Source: Phaeobacter gallaeciensis DSM 26640 (lineage in GTDB: Bacteria; Pseudomonadota; Alphaproteobacteria; Rhodobacterales; Rhodobacteraceae). Taken from it: a DNA stretch of 64,000 nucleotides. Both the position numbers and the translations under genes were made by a program. Below are positions 26,385 to 34,452 of this stretch, in pieces. The stretch covers positions 13,776 to 77,775 of the forward strand of contig NC_023141.1 in the NCBI RefSeq assembly GCF_000511385.1, in the 5' to 3' direction. Below the pieces are notes generated by a model. That model was not told where the DNA came from and did not search any database. It saw only the letters and a list, made by a program, of their open reading frames with translations. Position 1 is the stretch's first letter. Every line of letters begins with the position of its first letter.

Positions 26385-27263
26385 ATGAGCGACGTCATCG
26401 CAGCACCATCGGTCCGAGCGCTGGCCCTGCAAAAGGGAATAGACCTCGAAAAGCTGGCCAGGGATCTGGACCGCACCTCTATCGCACGAGAGGATCTCGA
26501 AGGGAAAATACCTGCCTCCGGGCCGGCCGGAGACACATCGTATTGGGATGTGGATCATAGCCAATTCGGCCCCGTGACCGAAGATTCGATGAGCCGCTTT
26601 GCACAGGTGGCTGCCGCCAACCTTGGCGCGGCCAATGCCCTGATCCCGCAGGTTACGCACCATGATCGCGCCGATGTCTCCTCCATCGAGGCGCTGCGCA
26701 AAGAGTTAAAACCCGAAGCACAGGCGCGTGGCGTTAAGCTGACCGCGCTGGCGTTTCAGGCAAAGGCGCTGGCGCGCGCCTTGCGTGAATTCCCACGGTT
26801 CAATTCCTCGCTATCGCCGGACGGCAAAACCTTGACGCTCAAGGAGTACGTTCACATCGGCATAGCCGTAGACACGGCCCATGGCCTGATGGTTCCGGTT
26901 GTCCGCGATGTGGACCGCAAAGGACTTTGGCAGATCGCAACAGAGATTTCTGACCTCGCCACGCGGGCGCAGAACCGCAAGGTTGGACCGGATGAAATGG
27001 GCGGCGCGTCGATGACGATCACCAATCTGGGCGGTATCGGCGGCATTGGCTTCACGCCTATCGTCAACCCACCTGAAGTGGCAATTCTTGGCATCACGCG
27101 TACAGAAATTGTCACGGTTTGGGAGGGCGACACACCCCGCCCCGTGCCGATGGTCCCGCTTGATCTGAGTTATGACCACCGCGTGATCAATGGTGCCGAT
27201 GCGGCACGCTTCATGAGCTACCTTGCCGGGCTGATCGCCGATCCGCGCCGGATCATGGTCTGA
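26385..27263 (+). CDS. 2-oxoacid dehydrogenase E2 catalytic acyltransferase lacking a lipoyl domain
   Basis: This 292-residue protein starts directly with a peripheral-subunit-binding domain (APSVRALALQKGIDL). It continues into a 2-oxoacid dehydrogenase acyltransferase domain ending in YDHRVINGADAARF, the intact catalytic motif. There is no lipoyl domain, which is unusual. The lipoyl domains are on the product of the gene at 23633. The ATG at 26385 follows GGGGGC 6 nt upstream and lies 10 nt after the aldehyde dehydrogenase stop. Together the two proteins would make one functional, split E2. Confidence 0.87.
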   Translation: MSDVIAAPSVRALALQKGIDLEKLARDLDRTSIAREDLEGKIPASGPAGDTSYWDVDHSQFGPVTEDSMSRFAQVAAANLGAANALIPQVTHHDRADVSSIEALRKELKPEAQARGVKLTALAFQAKALARALREFPRFNSSLSPDGKTLTLKEYVHIGIAVDTAHGLMVPVVRDVDRKGLWQIATEISDLATRAQNRKVGPDEMGGASMTITNLGGIGGIGFTPIVNPPEVAILGITRTEIVTVWEGDTPRPVPMVPLDLSYDHRVINGADAARFMSYLAGLIADPRRIMV

Positions 27264-27273
27264 GGGGGCCGAT

Positions 27274-28653
27274 ATGTCTGACAACCACGCCGACCTCATT
27301 GTTTTGGGTGCGGGCCCAGGCGGCTATGCCTGTGCCTTTCGCGCCGCCGATCTGGGCCGCAACGTCGTCATGGTCGATCCACGCGACACACTCGGCGGCG
27401 TTTGCCTGAACGTCGGCTGTATTCCGTCCAAGGCTCTCTTGCACGCCGCAGAGGTGATCCGCGAAGCCCGCCAGGGCGATGACTGGGGCATTTCGACCGG
27501 CAACGCCTCTGTCGATCTGGACAAGTTGCGCGCGAAGAAAGACAGCATCGTTGAACAATTGACCACTGGCCTCGTCGGCCTTGCCAAGCGACGCAAGGTC
27601 AAGACCATTCGAGGCTCGGCGCAGTTCACAAGCGACAAGAGCCTTGAGATTGAAGGCGAGTCATGGACCTTCGATCAAGCCGTGATTGCTGTGGGCTCAG
27701 CGCCAGTACGCTTGCCCGGCTGGCCCGAGGATGATCGTATCTGGGATTCCACCGATGCACTAGAACTGCGTGAGGTTCCCAAGACGCTCGCCATCGTGGG
27801 CGGCGGGATCATCGGGTTGGAAATGGCGACGGTCTATGTGGCGCTTGGCAGCAAGGTGACTGTCATCGAGTTCATGGATCAGATCGCCCCCGGCGCGGAG
27901 GACGACGCCGTCACGATCCTGCGTGCCGCGCTCGAGGCAGAAGGTGTCGCGATCCACACAGGCACCAAAGTGACCGAGGTGAAGGCCTCAAAAACCGCCC
28001 TAACGCTCACCTGTGAAGGCGGGTTTGAGAGCACCATCAAGGCGGAAGCGGCAATTCAGGCGGTGGGCCGTCGCTCAAACGGGAGCCTCGTCGATCCGGC
28101 TGCTGCGGGAGTCGAGGTTGACGACCGTGGCATCATCCCAGTGGATGCGTCCTGCCGCACCAACGTTGCGACCATCTTCGCCATCGGTGATGTCACCGGA
28201 AACCCGATGCTCGCACACCGCGCGACCCATCAAGGCCATGTGGCGGCCGAAGTCGCCTCGGGCCATGCCGCCGCTCTGGATACCGATCTCATACCGTCGG
28301 TCGCTTACACGGCACCTGAATTGGCCTGGGCCGGCCTGACACAGGCCAAAGCCACGGAACGCGGCATCCCGCACAAAGTTGCGAGTTTTCCTTGGGCCGC
28401 GAGCGGGCGCAACCTGTCATCGGGCGGTGGGGACGGTTTGACCAAACTGGTCTATTGCCCCGACACCCATCGCCTGCTGGGCGCGACCATTGTAGGGCGA
28501 AATGCCGGAGAGCTTTTGGCAGAATGCGTGCTGGCAATGGAAATGGGTGCAACACTCGAAGATGTGTCACTCGCGGTCCATGCACACCCAACACTTTCCG
28601 AAACCGTTGGTTTTGCCGCAGAACGCGCCCTGGGCACACTAACCGATTTGTAG
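27274..28653 (+). CDS. lpdA: Dihydrolipoamide dehydrogenase (E3)
   Basis: This 459-residue flavoprotein has the FAD motif GAGPGGYACAF from residue 12 and the redox disulfide GGVCLNVGCIPSK from about residue 45. The NAD motif is GGGIIGLEMA near 178, and the C-terminal dimerisation domain contains HAHPTLSE. It reoxidises the lipoyl groups of the complex encoded just upstream and makes NADH. It is the last gene of the right catabolic operon and is followed by a hairpin. Confidence 0.94.
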   Translation: MSDNHADLIVLGAGPGGYACAFRAADLGRNVVMVDPRDTLGGVCLNVGCIPSKALLHAAEVIREARQGDDWGISTGNASVDLDKLRAKKDSIVEQLTTGLVGLAKRRKVKTIRGSAQFTSDKSLEIEGESWTFDQAVIAVGSAPVRLPGWPEDDRIWDSTDALELREVPKTLAIVGGGIIGLEMATVYVALGSKVTVIEFMDQIAPGAEDDAVTILRAALEAEGVAIHTGTKVTEVKASKTALTLTCEGGFESTIKAEAAIQAVGRRSNGSLVDPAAAGVEVDDRGIIPVDASCRTNVATIFAIGDVTGNPMLAHRATHQGHVAAEVASGHAAALDTDLIPSVAYTAPELAWAGLTQAKATERGIPHKVASFPWAASGRNLSSGGGDGLTKLVYCPDTHRLLGATIVGRNAGELLAECVLAMEMGATLEDVSLAVHAHPTLSETVGFAAERALGTLTDL

Positions 28654-28663
28654 CTGTGCATGA

Positions 28664-28686
28664 GCCCGCTATCGACTTCAGCGGGC
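28664..28686. terminator. Hairpin at the end of the right catabolic operon
   Basis: Perfect 7-bp arms GCCCGCT and AGCGGGC enclose a 9-nt loop, 10 nt after the E3 stop. There is no T-run, so it is either a factor-dependent terminator or an mRNA 3' stabiliser. Confidence 0.55.
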
Positions 28687-28925
28687 AAGCAGCGCTCGCC
28701 ACCGGAGCAAGCCACGGCATCGCCAGTGCCCCCGAACGGCTGGTTTGGTGAAATTTGCTGCGCTGCAAAACGCACGCTGCTGCATCTGCGAGCAAATGCT
28801 GCGTTAGCAATAGCCGCGCCTGCACAAGTCCGGTTTGTCCCGCATCCTGTGATTTCAATCTCTAAAATCGAATGACCGCAATGGTGGCGGGGCTGATGGC
28901 CCCGCCGCTTTTGTTTGTTGGGCCA

Positions 28926-29395
28926 GCGGGATTTGGGCAAGCCAAACGCCCCTGGCCGTCAGGGGGAAGACGCTGCCTTCCCCCTCGGGCAACCCGATTA
29001 GACAAAACCGTGTCCTCGCGCCTTGCGCTGCGGGCCGCACCACTTTTGTCGAATAGCATTGCCTCGCCCCCATCCGCGTTCGCCACGTGGCAGATCAGCA
29101 GGAACAGGCGGCTGCGCCGTCTGAACCTGCAAATCAGCCCTGATTTTCCAGAAAGGGAAGTCAGATCAACGCAACAGGCCACACGGGCAAAAACAGGGAT
29201 TGGGTCACGTTATGACACTTGGGTCAGGTTCGTATGACATTCAACACCCGGTCAGGCCCGTGGGTCGGGCTTACGCCCTCACCACTCTGTTTCCGTCCGA
29301 AATATGCATTTCGGCCAGATCAGAGAGCCGAGGCGTAGCCCATCGGCGGAAAGAAGGCACCAAGCCCGAAACGTCGCACCACAAAGGACAAATCT
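28926..29395 (+). promoter_or_regulatory. Structured multi-hairpin leader 1, with covarying hairpin element A copy 2
   Basis: The stretch precedes the first plus-strand operon of the plasmid-type region. It starts with a hairpin near 28930 (TTTGG-gcaag-CCAAA) and a GGGGGAAG/CTTCCCCC hairpin. Element A follows, with arms GACAAAA (29001-29007) and TTTTGTC (29044-29050). Its core runs from CCGTGT (29008) through a GCGC-ctt-GCGC hairpin to CCGCACCA (29035). Farther down lie two direct repeats of TTGGGTCA...ATGACA (about 29198-29238). The end (29356-29388, GGCACCA to CACAAAGGA) is shared with leaders 2 and 3 and includes the ribosome-binding site. Confidence 0.75.
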
Positions 29396-30157
29396 ATGAC
29401 CAGCACACTTGAGCTTATGGCCCATCCGCGTCTCTCGTTTGAACGCCAACAAGACGGACGCACGGAAGTTCGTTTTGATATGCGCGGCTTTGGCAGCGAC
29501 ATTGTTTGCACGTATTGGCCTACCGAGGCCGCGAACCCGAACCGTGACCCGTGGGTTTACAATCTGGAACGGATCAACGGGGAGGGTGGAACGTATACCC
29601 ACCAAACGGAGACCGGATGCAAAATTGCGATCATCCGGCATTTGATTGACGCAGGTTTGATTGGCGCGACCGAAGACAATGCTCATCTTGACGAAAGAAA
29701 CCAAGTCATTGCGGACGGGTTGAAAGAGACCCGCGAGGCATTCACTGGCAAGCCGCGCGTTGGTGATTTTGTGATCATGCCAAACGGCAGCTTTGAGCGT
29801 TGTTGCAACAGCACCGCCCACGGTATGCAAACCACAGAGGGCGGCAGTTTTTCCCTTAGCCGCTCTGGCGAAGGCAGCTTTTCGGGTGGTCTTAATCGTC
29901 CCCAGCTTTGGGAATACTTCAAGGAGACTGGCGAAACCAAGCTGGGCCGGTTCTGGTTTTTCTCTCACAACATTGTTGGTGCAGGCCGTGCGGTAGATGT
30001 GTTTTTGCCATGCCGTGTTTTTAAACTTGAGCCTTTCGAAATGACCGAGACCGAGGCCCGAGCGCACCCAAAAGCGCAGGCCAGCGCCGAGTTTTGGGGC
30101 GAGAACCACAGCGATCATCTGACAGTTGTTCATAAGCTGATGAAGGGGGCCGCGTGA
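29396..30157 (+). CDS. Hypothetical protein, first gene of leading-region-like operon
   Basis: I do not recognise the family of this 253-residue soluble protein. It has no signal peptide or membrane segment. A serine/glycine-rich stretch (GGSFSLSRSGEGSFSGG) lies near residue 150, and two adjacent cysteines near residue 138. The ATG at 29396 follows the AAAGGA of the shared leader. The gene heads a five-gene plus-strand operon in which every junction overlaps by 1-4 nt. An early-transfer or anti-defence role is inferred only from the leader and neighbours. Confidence 0.7.
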   Translation: MTSTLELMAHPRLSFERQQDGRTEVRFDMRGFGSDIVCTYWPTEAANPNRDPWVYNLERINGEGGTYTHQTETGCKIAIIRHLIDAGLIGATEDNAHLDERNQVIADGLKETREAFTGKPRVGDFVIMPNGSFERCCNSTAHGMQTTEGGSFSLSRSGEGSFSGGLNRPQLWEYFKETGETKLGRFWFFSHNIVGAGRAVDVFLPCRVFKLEPFEMTETEARAHPKAQASAEFWGENHSDHLTVVHKLMKGAA

Positions 30158-30570
30158 TGCAAGAAGAGATCACAGCCACCGCCCAGCTTGTCTATTCCTG
30201 TTCCGCAAACGACAGCTTGACCGCTCAGGGTGATAGCATTCACGACGATCTATTGCGGCTTCTGGATGCTGACAGCACCACAGGCGTTGAGTGCTGCGGC
30301 GTCACCATTCAACACCTTTCCCCCGAAGCCCTGACCTATGGCAATGCCGAGGCGCGGCAAGGGGCGATCCGCCAAAGCGACCGGATCAAAGCCGCGTTGC
30401 AAGACCTCTATATCGACACAGAGGAAGCGCGAGAGCTTTTGATCTACGCGCTTTGCGATCTGCGCCACTTTGCCGATCAGCACGGGCTTGCCTTTGGGCG
30501 TCACGACAAGGACGCCCACCAGTATTACCGCGAGGAACGGCAGGCCGAACCGGAGGCGTTGGGACAATGA
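30157..30570 (+). CDS. Hypothetical protein
   Basis: This 137-residue acidic helical protein belongs to no family I know. The ATG at 30157 shares one base with the preceding stop (TGATG); a GTG just before it is an alternative start. It has a CCGVTIQHLSPEALTYGNAEARQG segment split over the middle and an acidic C-terminus. It is the second gene of the operon and is translationally coupled to both neighbours. Confidence 0.65.
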   Translation: MQEEITATAQLVYSCSANDSLTAQGDSIHDDLLRLLDADSTTGVECCGVTIQHLSPEALTYGNAEARQGAIRQSDRIKAALQDLYIDTEEARELLIYALCDLRHFADQHGLAFGRHDKDAHQYYREERQAEPEALGQ

Positions 30571-30773
30571 GCCAGACAGCCACAATCCCCCGCCCCGATC
30601 CTGACGTGACAATCCATTGCGGCGCTTGCAGTGGCGAGAACGTCCGAAAGGACGCCTACGCCGAATGGAACGCAGAGCTTCAGCAATGGGAGCTTAGCGC
30701 GATTTTCGACCACACCGTTTGCGACGATTGCGGCAGCGAAAATTCAGCCATCGAAAAGGTGATTGAACAATGA
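30567..30773 (+). CDS. Small zinc-ribbon protein
   Basis: This 68-residue protein has two CxxC pairs, CGAC near residue 18 and CDDC near residue 51, which should bind one zinc ion as a zinc ribbon. The ATG at 30567 overlaps the preceding stop (ATGA), and its own stop overlaps the next start in the same way. Zinc-ribbon proteins of this size often bind nucleic acids or RNA polymerase. No specific function can be assigned. Confidence 0.7.
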   Translation: MSQTATIPRPDPDVTIHCGACSGENVRKDAYAEWNAELQQWELSAIFDHTVCDDCGSENSAIEKVIEQ

Positions 30774-30976
30774 CCATCGAAGGAATCAAAGCCGCCGTTG
30801 ATGCAGGTAAAGCCGTTCGGTGGTCCCACGATGGATACCACGTTACCCGCGACAGCTTGGGGCAATACCTGATCACTTTTCAACCCAATGGGAACACCAT
30901 TGGGTTGACCAACCGCGCAGGCGACAAGCTGAACGGCCAACCCGAAGATTTTTACATCGCTGAGGTGGCAGCATGA
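30770..30976 (+). CDS. Small hypothetical protein with a TRDSLGxY motif
   Basis: This 68-residue protein is mostly beta-forming by sequence. It contains YHVTRDSLGQY, which recurs as GYTRDSLGRY in the much larger protein encoded at 37639, second gene of the ArdC operon. It may be a single small domain that occurs in both operons. It is coupled by ATGA overlaps on both sides. Function unknown. Confidence 0.65.
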   Translation: MTIEGIKAAVDAGKAVRWSHDGYHVTRDSLGQYLITFQPNGNTIGLTNRAGDKLNGQPEDFYIAEVAA

Positions 30977-31782
30977 CACCAGCAGCAAAAGAGTTTGTGC
31001 GGTTGATCAACGATATTGACCGCTCAAAATACCGCACCGAGGTTTTTTCTGATTTCTGCGAAATGGGCTATTGCGCACTGGCAAAGAAAGCCAGCCCGTT
31101 CACCGAGAAACAGGACGCCCTAGAGGCACAATATATGGAAGTGGTCGGGCGATACCGCGACAAGGACGATGTGCGCAAAATGCCCGAACTCATGGGCATT
31201 GCCCTTGGCGAGATTGGCAAGGGTGGTTGCGATTTTCTGGGTATGGTAGCCGGTGAGATTGGCGCACTGGACAGCAGGCTAGGGCAGTTTTTCACGCCTT
31301 ACGAGGTTTCGCGCCTCATGGCTGAAATTAACCTGTCTAACGTTGACCAGGTGATTGATGAACAAGGGTTCATCACCTTGCAAGAACCAGCAGCAGGCGC
31401 AGGCGGTATGCTTATGGCGGTGGCTGATGTGATCGAGGGTAAGGGCCACAATCTGAAAACAAGTGTCTGGATCGAGGCGGTAGAGCTTTCGCGATCGACC
31501 TATCACATGTGCTATCTGCAATGTGCAGCCCGTGGCCTTGCTGGCAAGATCATTTGCGGTAACAGCATTTCGCTTGAGGTTTTCACTGGCGCCTATACCG
31601 CCGCCGCGCCGGTTTTTCTCAATGCCAACGGCGATCCTTTCGCCAAGCAGAAAGAGCGGGCCGCACAGTGGGAAGCCGCTGAAAAAGAACGGGCGCAACG
31701 CATCGAGGCCGAGCGCGCAGAACGTCTTGAAAATCTCGGCACTGGCCCAGCCATCGCAGGCGATCAGCTCACCCTCTTTTGA
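30973..31782 (+). CDS. N6-DNA methylase-like protein lacking the catalytic NPPY motif
   Basis: This 269-residue protein resembles the cofactor-binding half of HsdM-type N6-adenine methylases. GQFFTPYEVSRLM at 104-116 is the typical approach segment. QEPAAGAGGML at 137-147 is motif I. The usual NPP(Y/F) catalytic motif IV is missing; after IICGNSISLEVF the chain passes into a charged coiled-coil-like tail ending at residue 269. It may bind S-adenosylmethionine or DNA without methylating, for example as a decoy or anti-restriction factor, or it may be a truncated enzyme. It is the last gene of the operon. Confidence 0.75.
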   Translation: MTPAAKEFVRLINDIDRSKYRTEVFSDFCEMGYCALAKKASPFTEKQDALEAQYMEVVGRYRDKDDVRKMPELMGIALGEIGKGGCDFLGMVAGEIGALDSRLGQFFTPYEVSRLMAEINLSNVDQVIDEQGFITLQEPAAGAGGMLMAVADVIEGKGHNLKTSVWIEAVELSRSTYHMCYLQCAARGLAGKIICGNSISLEVFTGAYTAAAPVFLNANGDPFAKQKERAAQWEAAEKERAQRIEAERAERLENLGTGPAIAGDQLTLF

Positions 31783-32161
31783 GGGTGGCAACCTGCCTTT
31801 TTAGTCCCTGCCCCAGACGACCTGCGGCCATCCGCGCCAAGGACGTGCGCTATTCGCGCAGAAGCCGCATTGCGCGGCGTCGTCACCAGACTCGATGCAC
31901 CAAGATCATCCCGTGCAGATCGTGTCCGGCTGTTAACCTGGTCCACGCTTTGCGCCGCCCAGGGCCGAACATCCCCACCCCACACGGTCTTTGCATTATC
32001 CCACACCCGTAAAGGACTTCACCGCGCCAAAGAGGGCGCAGCTCGCACGCGGCCTTGCAGGCCGTCCTTGACGTGGCGTGTCCAAATGCCTGCGACCGCA
32101 TGGGGCAGTGATTTCATTGCTTTTTGACGGTTTTCAACCTAAATTGAGAAAGGAACTCACC
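31783..32161. other. Gene-free stretch between operons
   Basis: About 380 nt with several short GC hairpins, for example CGGCCT-tgc-AGGCCG near 32050, but no good copy of the covarying hairpin core. I see no gene. A ribosome-binding site (AAAGGAAC) ends it just before the small gene at 32162. Confidence 0.4.
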
Positions 32162-32341
32162 ATGAGCGAGCAAATGAGCAACGAACAGTTTCAACAACTG
32201 ATGACCCGCCTCGATCACATTGAGGGTAACATGGTCAAGAAGTCAGACGTTTTCCAATCGGTTCTGACCGTTCAGGGCTTCATGTTTGCCATCGTTGTTG
32301 GCGTCGTCGTCGTTTTGAACTCCCTGATCGGCTTCGGCTGA
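32162..32341 (+). CDS. Small membrane protein with coiled-coil head
   Basis: This 59-residue protein has a charged helical N-terminus (NEQFQQLMTRLDHIEG) and one C-terminal membrane segment (about 37-56, rich in valine). The ATG at 32162 has AAAGGAAC upstream. A strong terminator follows directly. Its shape resembles small plasmid or phage membrane proteins, but I cannot assign a function. Confidence 0.7.
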   Translation: MSEQMSNEQFQQLMTRLDHIEGNMVKKSDVFQSVLTVQGFMFAIVVGVVVVLNSLIGFG

Positions 32342-32348
32342 CACGGTT

Positions 32349-32372
32349 AGCGGCCCTTCGGGGCCGCTTTTC
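32349..32372 (+). terminator. Rho-independent terminator
   Basis: An 8-bp perfect stem, AGCGGCCC and GGGCCGCT, with a TTCG tetraloop is followed by TTTT. It lies 8 nt after the stop of the small membrane protein gene. Confidence 0.88.
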
Positions 32373-32388
32373 CCGTTTCTCACCGTGC

Positions 32389-32586
32389 TTAGTTGGGGAA
32401 CCCGAACACAGCGATCATCCCAATCATCACGGCTAAAGCTACCACGGCTAACCCGAAACCCTTGCCCCAATCTCCTAATGATGCCCCAGCAAGAATGGGG
32501 TCTTCCCCGTGGCACTTCGGGCAAACTTTGGCGCGCATCGCTACTGGCTCATAGCCGCAATGTCCGCACTTTCCTGTTTTACTCAT
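32389..32586 (-). CDS. Small zinc-ribbon membrane protein
   Basis: This 65-residue protein has an N-terminal zinc ribbon with CGHCG and CPKCHG pairs and a C-terminal membrane helix (about 43-62). The layout resembles short zinc-ribbon membrane proteins found scattered in bacterial genomes, whose role is unknown. It converges on the gene at 32162, sharing the intervening terminator region. Confidence 0.7.
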   Translation of the reverse strand: MSKTGKCGHCGYEPVAMRAKVCPKCHGEDPILAGASLGDWGKGFGLAVVALAVMIGMIAVFGFPN

Positions 32587-32594
32587 CTTTTCTC

Positions 32595-32653
32595 ATCATC
32601 TTTCCGAAAAATATCCTCGGGGCGCGCCCATCGGGCGCGGGGGCGGAAGCCCC
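32595..32653. repeat. Rhodobacteraceae-type 3'-end hairpin repeat, copy 1
   Basis: The stretch reads ATCATCTTTCCG, an AAATATCCTCGGGG block, then two GC hairpins. The same arrangement recurs at 36163 and 50871. Here it follows the stop of the minus-strand gene at 32653 directly and probably ends its transcript. Similar sequences are, as I recall, common downstream of genes in Rhodobacteraceae. Confidence 0.65.
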
Positions 32654-33024
32654 TAGAAATGCGGATCGTTCTCCGCCAGCCACCGCTCCATTTTCTGCGC
32701 CCATATTCTGAAATGATAGAGCGTTTCTCGTGAGGTCCAGATTACTCCAATGCCGCTAACAACAAGGATAAGGTAAAACCGATGGTCCGAAAGCCACTCC
32801 CCGTTGTTCATTGCATAGGCTACCAAGCCGATCACGAAGAAGATACCAATCAATAAGGAATGAAGGACAGCTTTAAATCGGTGTTTGTAGGCTGTTGTTA
32901 GCAGCTCATCGCGTCCACTCGCGACAATGGGATCTACGACACGTCTTTCCCAGCTTTCTACAGCATCCTTTCTTGCCACCAGTTTGGCGCGATAGTTCAG
33001 CAGTTTACGCAACAGGTTCTTCAT
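32653..33024 (-). CDS. Hypothetical membrane protein with two transmembrane helices
   Basis: This 123-residue protein has a basic N-terminal cytoplasmic part of about 50 residues. Two membrane helices follow (about 54-71 and 81-98), then a basic/acidic tail with several tryptophans. I do not recognise the family. It stands alone on the minus strand between plus-strand genes. Confidence 0.6.
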   Translation of the reverse strand: MKNLLRKLLNYRAKLVARKDAVESWERRVVDPIVASGRDELLTTAYKHRFKAVLHSLLIGIFFVIGLVAYAMNNGEWLSDHRFYLILVVSGIGVIWTSRETLYHFRIWAQKMERWLAENDPHF

Positions 33025-33223
33025 TGCTCACAGATACCACGCTGCCTCGTCCTTTTAAATGCGTGTCCGTCATGCCTTGCCCTGTCTCCATGAACATCAT
33101 CGGCCAATTTACACGGCGCGGGAACCTGTAAACACCAAGCCTTCGGGCGCGTGCCGCGCGTGTTGACTGGTCCCCTCTCCCGCCGTGTCTTTCTACCTCG
33201 TTTATTCATTAAGGAGACAGATC

Positions 33224-33385
33224 ATGAAATACATTCGTAAAACAGCAACCCGCCTTCGTCGCATCGCAGCTCGCAGATTGAAAACAATTCGGAAGCAGCT
33301 TCAGCGCATCGACCTGAGCCTGGCTATCGAAGTCAACTTGGTTTTTCTGAAAATCACGTTCGAGATAAAAAGCCGGGACAAGTAG
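33224..33385 (+). CDS. Very small basic protein
   Basis: This 53-residue protein has a strongly basic N-terminal half (RKTATRLRRIAARRLKTIRK) and a hydrophobic second half. The ATG at 33224 has AAGGAGA upstream at good spacing, which supports real translation. It could bind nucleic acid or a membrane. Function unknown. Confidence 0.55.
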   Translation: MKYIRKTATRLRRIAARRLKTIRKQLQRIDLSLAIEVNLVFLKITFEIKSRDK

Positions 33386-33422
33386 CCCGGCTGCGCGGCG
33401 GCCGGTATCGGCCGCCCGCCGC
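33371..33422. terminator. Two adjacent GC hairpins between convergent small genes
   Basis: AGCCGGG (33371) pairs with CCCGGCT (33386-33392) across the stop codon of the small basic protein. A second stem, GCGGCCG-gtat-CGGCCGC, follows near 33397-33416. They lie between the plus-strand gene and the minus-strand gene ending at 33430, so they may terminate both. Confidence 0.6.
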
Positions 33423-33429
33423 GTACTGC

Positions 33430-33639
33430 CTATTCGGTTACGTCGCTGTCGTCGCCTGCTTTCGCGGGGAAGGCCACCAGCTCGGTCGCACCAACAGGGA
33501 AGTCGAGCTTGATCGAGAGGAAAGTTTCGTCGCTGTCGCGGCGTTGATTTTCGAAAACAGCCCCGACTCGCCGGAAGCTCGTTTTCTCAGTGCCGTTGTC
33601 GTCGTATTTGACAGGGACGTTTAGGGTGTATCGTGTCAT
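33430..33639 (-). CDS. Small hypothetical protein, paralogue of the product at 34520
   Basis: This 69-residue protein shares its layout with the 64-residue protein encoded at 34520 on the other strand. Both have a basic beta-rich start, a charged GAVFEN- or GVLFLN-type centre, and a common ending (LVAFPAK here, MAAFPAK there) followed by an acidic tail. The ribosome-binding site is AAGGAGACC. The pair looks like a family of small plasmid proteins; the function is unknown. Confidence 0.65.
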   Translation of the reverse strand: MTRYTLNVPVKYDDNGTEKTSFRRVGAVFENQRRDSDETFLSIKLDFPVGATELVAFPAKAGDDSDVTE

Positions 33640-33893
33640 AGTGGTCTCCTTCGTTTCACTTCTTTCCTTTGACGATTGAAGAGCTTGTGCGCCGTGAACG
33701 CTTCAGATCCTCGGTTTCGTGTCGTCAGGAAGAACCGTAGTGAAAGAATGCTTACAGTTCCAGTAGCTATTTAACACCCCTTATAGATAGTTTACGACTT
33801 TTGAGCATCATTTTCGATAAGGGTTTCGGAACGGTTTCGAAAGGGTTGGGTAACGGTTTGAAAAGGGTTGTGGGCCATCCCGAGCTTGCAGCT

Positions 33894-34063
33894 CGTGACC
33901 GCGCTCTAAGCTTCAGCCGGCATACCGGCTTTCGCTCCGAACCCCCCTGCCCTGTCTCCCTGCGGCCAAAGCGCCGGCTACTGTCTCTATCGAGTCAGCA
34001 TCCGGCGCGGCTCGCATGGTCGCCCAGGTCGGGGCGGATCGGCCCTTGCGGGTAACGATCGAC
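33894..34063 (+). repeat. Block R, copy 2, with upstream hairpin
   Basis: A GTGACCGCGC...CTTCAGCCGG-cata-CCGGCT hairpin (33915-33930) is followed about 85 nt later by the 49-nt block 34015-34063. The same pair occurs in the same order at 36300-36460, and the 49-nt block alone at 9698. The loop of the first hairpin differs (cata versus ttat) while both arms are kept. Confidence 0.65.
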
Positions 34064-34381
34064 TTGTCCTGGCGGCGAAGCCGCCCCGCCGCGCTTTCCA
34101 TCCCTTCGGGATTGTCTCTCGCGTTGCCCGGGCCTGCGCCTTTCTGATTTTCCTGATTGGCTTATCTGGGATGCGGATCTCCACACGGAACAAGTTGGGC
34201 GGCATCAGCAAACCTGTACTGAGACAGCCGTTATTGTCGGTGGGTCATTGGAGCCTCTTCAGCTGATCCAAACGCTTTTGCCTTTCTTGGTTTGATTGAT
34301 CACAGCCGAGCTTGGGCGCCCTTTCCGATCCCTCATATGTGTTTCTATCTGATAAAACATCGCGCGCAGCCGGGGAGAGCC

Positions 34382-34452
34382 GCGGTTCAAGAACCGCTTC
34401 AACAGGTATTTTCCCCTGCCCTACGGGCATTCCTCGCGCGACAAAATACCTG
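34382..34452. repeat. Nested inverted repeats upstream of a small gene
   Basis: GCGGTTC-aa-GAACCGC (34382-34397) is followed by 10-bp perfect arms CAGGTATTTT (34403-34412) and AAAATACCTG (34443-34452). The loop of the second contains TGCCC-tac-GGGCA. It lies about 70 nt before the gene at 34520. It could be an operator, an attenuator or another single-strand structure. Confidence 0.6.

Noticed and set aside
31783..32161. Further copy of the covarying hairpin core around 31978 (ACACGG) or 32050
   Set aside because: The partner core motif and complementary arms are missing at the expected distance.
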